The notes under the pieces: model-generated
Databases searched by the model: none
Told to the model about the DNA's origin: nothing
What the model saw: the letters and a program-made list of their open reading frames with translations, nothing else
Shown: one piece after another, positions 6,100 through 9,220 of the stretch
Position numbering within the stretch: the stretch's first letter is position 1
Layout: each line of letters opens with the position of its first letter
Program-made: the position numbers and the translations under genes
Origin: an uncultured beta proteobacterium
GTDB taxonomy: Bacteria; Pseudomonadota; Gammaproteobacteria; Burkholderiales; Burkholderiaceae
Assembly (NCBI GenBank): GCA_903845455.1
Contig: CAIMXN010000070.1
Coordinates: forward strand, 1-9,220
Length of the DNA: 9,220 nt
Direction of reading: 5' to 3'

Positions 6100-8439
6100 A
6101 TGAAGCCTGAAATTCTCCCGTTTACCTCCACACTGCCAAGCGATTGGCGGAGTGCTCTAGAGGCGTCATCATCCCCCATCAAGAACCTTGAAGTGATGCT
6201 GGCTTGGGTCGAGCTGGATTTAGGTGGGGACTTGCGTTTCCAAAAAAGCCTACTTTTACTAGCTCAAGAGGGTTTAGTTTGGACTGATGGAGAGCGTTTT
6301 GAGTCATGGCCTATTCGCCAAGGGACACACCTTTCTCATGGTGATCATGCCGGCGTTGGCAATCTCAAGCTCGAGACTGCAGATCGCTTGCTCAGGGTTT
6401 GGCATTTCACCTTAGCAGTGAATCCTCAGGTTTTGCGTCTTCAGTCTGCTTATAAACAGCTATCCCAAGGGCATACACCTAGCGTTGAAGTTGCAGAATT
6501 AAGCGAGTACGACCAGCAGGTATGTCCAGTGTGCTTAACTCCGAAACCTGCAAACTCAGATGCCTGTCCTACTTGCGATCCTGAGTTTGATAAGCCACCC
6601 TCGACTTGGACTTTATTTAAGCTCTGGCGTTTTGCGCGCCCTTACAAGAGGCAACTGCTCTTGGGTTTTGTATTAACCATGTTATCGACGGGCGCTACTT
6701 TAATTCCGCCATATCTCACGATGCCTTTAATGGATCATGTGTTGATTCCATACGAAAAAGGCCTACCGATTGATTTTCATTTAGCCAGCATGTATTTGTT
6801 GGCTTTGTTTGGTGCCACCATAGTAGCTTGGGCATTAGGTTGGTGGAAAACTTATTTACTTGCTCTCGTTAGCGAGCGCATTGGTGCCGATTTACGCAAT
6901 ACCACCTTTGAGCATTTACTCAAACTTTCACTAGAGTATTTTGGTGGTAAGCGAACAGGTGATTTGATTGCCCGTATTGGCGCAGAAACAGATCGTATTT
7001 GTGTTTTCTTATCTTTGTACGCACTTGATTTTGCGACTGATGTTTTGATGATTACGATGACTGCAGCCATCTTGGTATCGATTGATCCATTACTTGCTGT
7101 AGTAACACTCGCACCTTTGCCATTTATTGTTTGGATGATCCATTTTGTGCGCGATAAGTTGCGGTTCGGTTTTGAAAAGATCGATCGCATTTGGTCTGAA
7201 GTAACCAATATTTTGGCTGACACTATTCCGGGTATTCGGGTGGTAAAAGCCTTTGCTCAAGAAGATCGTGAACTCAAGCGTTTTGTGGATTCTAATCTTC
7301 ACAATCTTCAGATTAATGATCGTGTTAATCGTGTGTGGGGTTTATTCTCGCCAACAGTGACTTTACTCACTGAAACTGGCTTGTTAGTAGTTTGGGGTTT
7401 TGGGATTTGGCAAGTTGCGCATCAAAAAGTCACGGTTGGTGTATTGATTGCTTTTCTTGCCTACATTGGGCGCTTTTATATTCGCCTCGATTCCATGAGT
7501 CGGATTGTTTCGCATACTCAAAAGGCAGCAGCAGGAGCAAAACGGATCTTTGATATTTTGGATCACGTCTCTAGTGTTCCTGAGCCACTCAATCCTGCGC
7601 CTTTGGTAGATGTAAAGGGCCGCATCTCCTTGCGTGGCGTGGGTTTTCGCTATGGTAATCGTGCAGTATCTAAGGGGATTGATCTGGATATCGCTCCCGG
7701 TGAAATGATTGGCTTAGTAGGCCACAGTGGTTCTGGTAAGAGCACGCTAGTGAATTTGATCTGTCGTTTCTACGACGTCAGCGCAGGTGCGATTACTTTA
7801 GATGGGCGCGATATTCGTAGTATTGGTATTGCCGACTATCGCAAGCGCATTGGTCTAGTATTACAAGAACCATTTTTGTTCTTCGGCACAATCGCAGAAA
7901 ACATTGCTTATGGCAAACCGGATGCTACACGTGAAGAAATTATTGAAGCTGCGCGCGCTGCCCACGCCCATGAATTTATTCTGCGCCTACCATTAGGTTA
8001 TGACTCTTTAGTAGGGGAGCGTGGTCAATCTTTGTCAGGTGGTGAGCGTCAACGCATTTCAATTGCTCGTGCATTGTTGATTAATCCGAGTATTTTGATT
8101 TTAGATGAGGCGACATCGTCAGTTGACACCACCACTGAAAAAGAAATTCAACGTGCCTTAGATAATCTTGTAAAAGGCCGCACTACGATTGCCATTGCGC
8201 ATCGCCTTTCTACCTTAAGAAAAGCGGATCGCTTAGTAGTATTGGATAAAGGTGAGATTGTGGAAATCGGCTCGCATGATCAGCTAATGGAAGCGCAGGG
8301 CGCTTACTACGCCTTGTATCAAGCCCAATTACGCCACGCAGCCGAGTTGGTTGAAGGTGGTGCCATTGGTGAGAGTCTTGACGCACAGGCAGAAGAGATG
8401 CTTCAAGAAGTCGCTAAACAGGTTGGTGGTGGCGTATGA
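6100..8439 (+). CDS. ABC exporter half-transporter with N-terminal zinc-ribbon-like region, cyanophycin-locus type
   Basis: A 779-residue fused membrane/ATPase protein that should work as a homodimeric exporter in the inner membrane. Residues 1-135 form an unrecognised cytoplasmic domain, possibly PH-like by its short alternating hydrophobic strands. C142-x2-C145 and C156-x2-C159 make a zinc-ribbon-like knuckle. The transmembrane domain spans about 180-465 (hydrophobic stretches near 185-206, 229-256, 303-347, 421-461). The ATPase domain has Walker A GHSGSGKST (541-549), Q-loop Q589, signature LSGGERQR (645-652), Walker B ILILDE (665-670), D-loop SSVD (673-676) and switch His 701, so it should hydrolyse ATP. 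Typical exporters of this fold have about 580-620 residues; the excess is the N-terminal region and a 40-residue tail. It overlaps the DUF1854 gene by ATGA. I recall similar proteins being named cyanophycin-metabolism-associated ABC transporters, unverified here. The substrate is unknown. Confidence 0.9.
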   Translation: MKPEILPFTSTLPSDWRSALEASSSPIKNLEVMLAWVELDLGGDLRFQKSLLLLAQEGLVWTDGERFESWPIRQGTHLSHGDHAGVGNLKLETADRLLRVWHFTLAVNPQVLRLQSAYKQLSQGHTPSVEVAELSEYDQQVCPVCLTPKPANSDACPTCDPEFDKPPSTWTLFKLWRFARPYKRQLLLGFVLTMLSTGATLIPPYLTMPLMDHVLIPYEKGLPIDFHLASMYLLALFGATIVAWALGWWKTYLLALVSERIGADLRNTTFEHLLKLSLEYFGGKRTGDLIARIGAETDRICVFLSLYALDFATDVLMITMTAAILVSIDPLLAVVTLAPLPFIVWMIHFVRDKLRFGFEKIDRIWSEVTNILADTIPGIRVVKAFAQEDRELKRFVDSNLHNLQINDRVNRVWGLFSPTVTLLTETGLLVVWGFGIWQVAHQKVTVGVLIAFLAYIGRFYIRLDSMSRIVSHTQKAAAGAKRIFDILDHVSSVPEPLNPAPLVDVKGRISLRGVGFRYGNRAVSKGIDLDIAPGEMIGLVGHSGSGKSTLVNLICRFYDVSAGAITLDGRDIRSIGIADYRKRIGLVLQEPFLFFGTIAENIAYGKPDATREEIIEAARAAHAHEFILRLPLGYDSLVGERGQSLSGGERQRISIARALLINPSILILDEATSSVDTTTEKEIQRALDNLVKGRTTIAIAHRLSTLRKADRLVVLDKGEIVEIGSHDQLMEAQGAYYALYQAQLRHAAELVEGGAIGESLDAQAEEMLQEVAKQVGGGV

Positions 8440-8921
8440 ATACATCCAATACCAACCTTACAGTGCATCAGCTAGAGCGTGACTCGTTAGGTCGTCTGGT
8501 GTTGATTGACGCCACGGGCAATCGACATGTGGGTGTACATCCTGTAAGAGCTTTTCCAATTACAGCCCCTAGCGCTGGCATTTGTTTGATGGATCAATCT
8601 GGTAAAGAACTTTGCTGGTTTGAGGATATTGCTGCCATTCCTGTAGCTGAGCTGGCACTCATTGAGGAAGCGCTGGCTGCACGTGAGTTCATGCCGGTCA
8701 TTGAAAAAATTACCAAGGTCTCTACTTTTGCAACACCGAGCATTTGGGATATTGAAACCGATCGTGGCCCAACCCGTATTCGTCTGAAGGGTGAGGAAGA
8801 TATTCGCCGTATCGCTGGCAATACGCTACTCATCGCAGATTCCAATGGCTTGCAGTTCTTGATCAAAGATGCCACTCAGTTGGACAAGATTAGTAAGAAA
8901 TTACTGGATCGTTTCCGTTAG
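8436..8921 (+). CDS. DUF1854 family protein, cyanophycin-locus type
   Basis: A 161-residue soluble protein without signal peptide or membrane segment. Features typical of DUF1854 are GVHPVRAFPIT (33-43), a short D-x-x-G-K-E turn (53-58), FMPVIEKI (85-92), IWDIETDRGPTRIRLKG (103-119) and LLIADSNGLQFLIKD (131-145) followed by LD-x-I-S-K-K-L near the C-terminus. The start ATG overlaps the exporter stop TGA (ATGA), with GGTGG-type purines just upstream, indicating translational coupling and probably a joint role with the exporter. I recall this domain being named in RefSeq as cyanophycin-metabolism-associated. Its molecular function is not known to me. No terminator separates it from the tRNA fragment 12 bp downstream. 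Confidence 0.85.
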   Translation: MNTSNTNLTVHQLERDSLGRLVLIDATGNRHVGVHPVRAFPITAPSAGICLMDQSGKELCWFEDIAAIPVAELALIEEALAAREFMPVIEKITKVSTFATPSIWDIETDRGPTRIRLKGEEDIRRIAGNTLLIADSNGLQFLIKDATQLDKISKKLLDRFR

Positions 8922-8933
8922 AATTAATTTATC

Positions 8934-8972
8934 GCCGCTTTAGCTCAGTTGGTAGAGCAGTTCATTCGTAAT
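8934..8972 (+). pseudogene. 5' half of tRNA-Thr(CGU), interrupted at the anticodon loop
   Basis: The sequence begins GCCGCTT (acceptor 5' strand), then TA, the D arm GCTC-AGTTGGTA-GAGC, and the anticodon 5' strand GTTCA with loop TTCGTAA. The anticodon is CGT at 8967-8969, reading ACG. Agreement with tRNA-Thr(CGU) continues to the T at position 39 (8972). The next base should be G to pair with C30 but is A, and nothing after it matches an anticodon 3' strand, variable loop, T arm or the acceptor AAGCGGC. No 3' half occurs in the remaining 248 bases, so as read here the gene cannot make a tRNA. Genes of this isoacceptor (thrW in enterobacteria) are classic integration sites, for example for phage P22. 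Loss would be tolerable because tRNA-Thr(UGU) can read ACG by wobble. Confidence 0.8.
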
Positions 8973-8995
8973 AATTTAGTCATACTTTTATTACG
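8967..8995. repeat. 8-bp inverted repeat across the tRNA junction, candidate att core
   Basis: CGTAATAA (8967-8974) and TTATTACG (8988-8995) are exact inverted repeats 13 bp apart. The left arm consists mostly of the tRNA anticodon loop and the right arm lies in the foreign sequence. Tyrosine recombinases bind inverted core arms around a strand-exchange region, usually 6-8 bp, so the wider spacing is atypical. It may be an attachment site or chance in AT-rich DNA. Confidence 0.35.
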
Positions 8996-9035
8996 CTATA
9001 AAACCTAGCAAATACAAGCACTTAAGTCATATTTT
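8978..9035 (+). repeat. Direct repeat AGTCATA-N-TTTT, possible arm-type sites
   Basis: AGTCATACTTTT (8978-8989) and AGTCATATTTTG (9025-9036) share 10 of 12 positions, with the first seven identical, 47 bp apart, both just inside the tRNA junction. Direct repeats of this size next to an att core could be integrase arm-type binding sites. The region is AT-rich, so the assignment is tentative. Confidence 0.25.
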
Positions 9036-9060
9036 GTAGCATACCATAAACTATGCTACA
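9035..9060. promoter_or_regulatory. Perfect 9-bp palindrome upstream of the last gene, candidate operator
   Basis: TGTAGCATA (9035-9043) and TATGCTACA (9052-9060) are exact inverted repeats around an 8-bp spacer. The arms overlap weak sigma-70-like boxes, TTGTAG (9034-9039) and TACATT (9057-9062), at 17 bp spacing. A protein bound here would block transcription of the gene starting at 9096. This layout is usual for self-repressing genes of plasmids, phages and toxin-antitoxin pairs. The repeat is seen; the operator role is inferred. Confidence 0.45.
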
Positions 9061-9063
9061 TTG

Positions 9064-9090
9064 TGTAAATGAGTGCGCACCTCGTTTACA
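9064..9090 (+). promoter_or_regulatory. Imperfect 10-bp inverted repeat just before the last gene
   Basis: TGTAAATGAG (9064-9073) and CTCGTTTACA (9081-9090) pair with one mismatch that is a G-U pair in RNA, with a 7-nt loop. The loop region includes the palindrome GTGCGCAC (9073-9080). As DNA it could be a second operator half next to 9035-9060; as RNA it would form a leader hairpin ending 5 nt before ATG 9096, where a Shine-Dalgarno is lacking. Confidence 0.4.
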
Positions 9091-9095
9091 GCTAA

Positions 9096-9220
9096 ATGGC
9101 TACCAAAAAAGCCCCCAGCCCAAAACGCCTGTCTAAAGCGTTAAAGCAGTCCTCTGCTACTCAGCCCTTACCCAACTCAAAAAATCGTAGCGTAGTACCC
9201 ATTAAAAGCACGATAGAAGC
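9096..9220 (+). CDS. Start of an unrecognised basic protein (partial, runs off the window)
   Basis: An open frame from ATG 9096-9098 stays open to the window edge and gives 41 residues, beginning MATKKAPSPKRLSKALKQ. Nine of the 41 are Lys or Arg and only the last is acidic; Ser and Pro are frequent, so this looks like a disordered, nucleic-acid-compatible N-terminal tail before a domain outside the window. No conserved domain can be recognised. No Shine-Dalgarno precedes the ATG; an in-frame TAA (9093-9095) directly abuts it and closes an 8-codon frame starting at ATG 9069 (MSAHLVYS). Context (first gene inside a tRNA-borne junction, two palindromes upstream) is compatible with an autoregulated element gene such as a partition protein, antitoxin or replication factor. 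None of these is established. Confidence 0.5.
   Translation, partial: MATKKAPSPKRLSKALKQSSATQPLPNSKNRSVVPIKSTIE

Larger units (their letters stand above)
8973..9220. mobile_element. Putative end of an integrated element or genomic island (partial)
   Basis: Sequence continuity with a tRNA gene is lost at 8973. From there about 120 bp of AT-rich DNA without coding potential carries an inverted repeat at the junction, a repeated AGTCATA motif, and two palindromes in front of a new open frame. That pattern fits an element end. No integrase, transposase or IS terminus is visible, and the other boundary lies outside the window, so the extent given is only what can be seen. Confidence 0.45.

Noticed and set aside
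6852..7223. Open frame of 123 codons on the minus strand opposite the exporter gene
   Set aside because: Antisense to the transmembrane domain; Ser/Lys-rich translation typical of a shadow frame.
8973..9220. Group I intron in the tRNA anticodon loop
   Set aside because: No 3' exon appears within 248 bp and I cannot identify conserved intron core elements; an open frame with its own upstream palindromes fits an element end better. Not fully excluded because the window ends.
1..9220. CRISPR array, IS element ends, rRNA
   Set aside because: No regularly spaced repeats, no transposase or terminal repeats with target duplications, and no rRNA-like sequence seen.

Overview
The window looks like chromosomal DNA of a moderate-G+C betaproteobacterium of the Burkholderiaceae, most like Polynucleobacter. 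This is my inference from protein resemblance, base composition and gene order, not from a search. The signs are a Burkholderiales-type class I fructose-1,6-bisphosphatase, a tandem CphA/CphA' cyanophycin synthetase pair of the kind known from Cupriavidus, and a divergent ABC exporter plus DUF1854 gene.

Layout. Positions 1-55 hold the last codons of an upstream gene, probably pepN. fbp (136-1140, +) starts at TTG behind a good Shine-Dalgarno and three 10-bp tandem repeats. It runs head-on into cphA, and the two genes share the palindromic stop TTAA. On the minus strand cphA' (3708-5900) and cphA (1137-3707) form a tightly coupled pair: the stop of cphA' directly abuts the TTG start of cphA. 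A 199-bp divergent control region (5901-6099) carries a perfect 12-bp inverted repeat and a GC-rich hairpin in the cphA' leader. On the plus strand an ABC exporter half-transporter with an N-terminal CxxC...CxxC zinc-ribbon-like element (6100-8439) overlaps a DUF1854 gene (8436-8921) by ATGA.

The last 290 bases are the least ordinary part. A tRNA-Thr(CGU) gene begins normally at 8934, but only its 5' half (39 nt, through the anticodon loop) is present. At 8973 the sequence turns into AT-rich DNA with inverted repeats, direct repeats and the start of an unrecognised basic protein (9096 onward, cut by the window edge). This looks like one end of an integrated element or island with its junction in the anticodon loop.

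How the genes work together. CphA should polymerise Asp and Arg into cyanophycin (multi-L-arginyl-poly-L-aspartate), a nitrogen reserve. CphA' keeps an ATP-grasp domain but has a degraded Mur-ligase ATP site and stops just before the Mur-ligase C-terminal domain, so it is more likely a specialised partner or regulatory subunit than a full enzyme. The divergent ABC exporter and DUF1854 protein probably serve the same process; their substrate and mechanism cannot be read from the sequence. No cyanophycinase (cphB) or isoaspartyl dipeptidase is in the window. fbp (gluconeogenesis) appears to be an unrelated neighbour.
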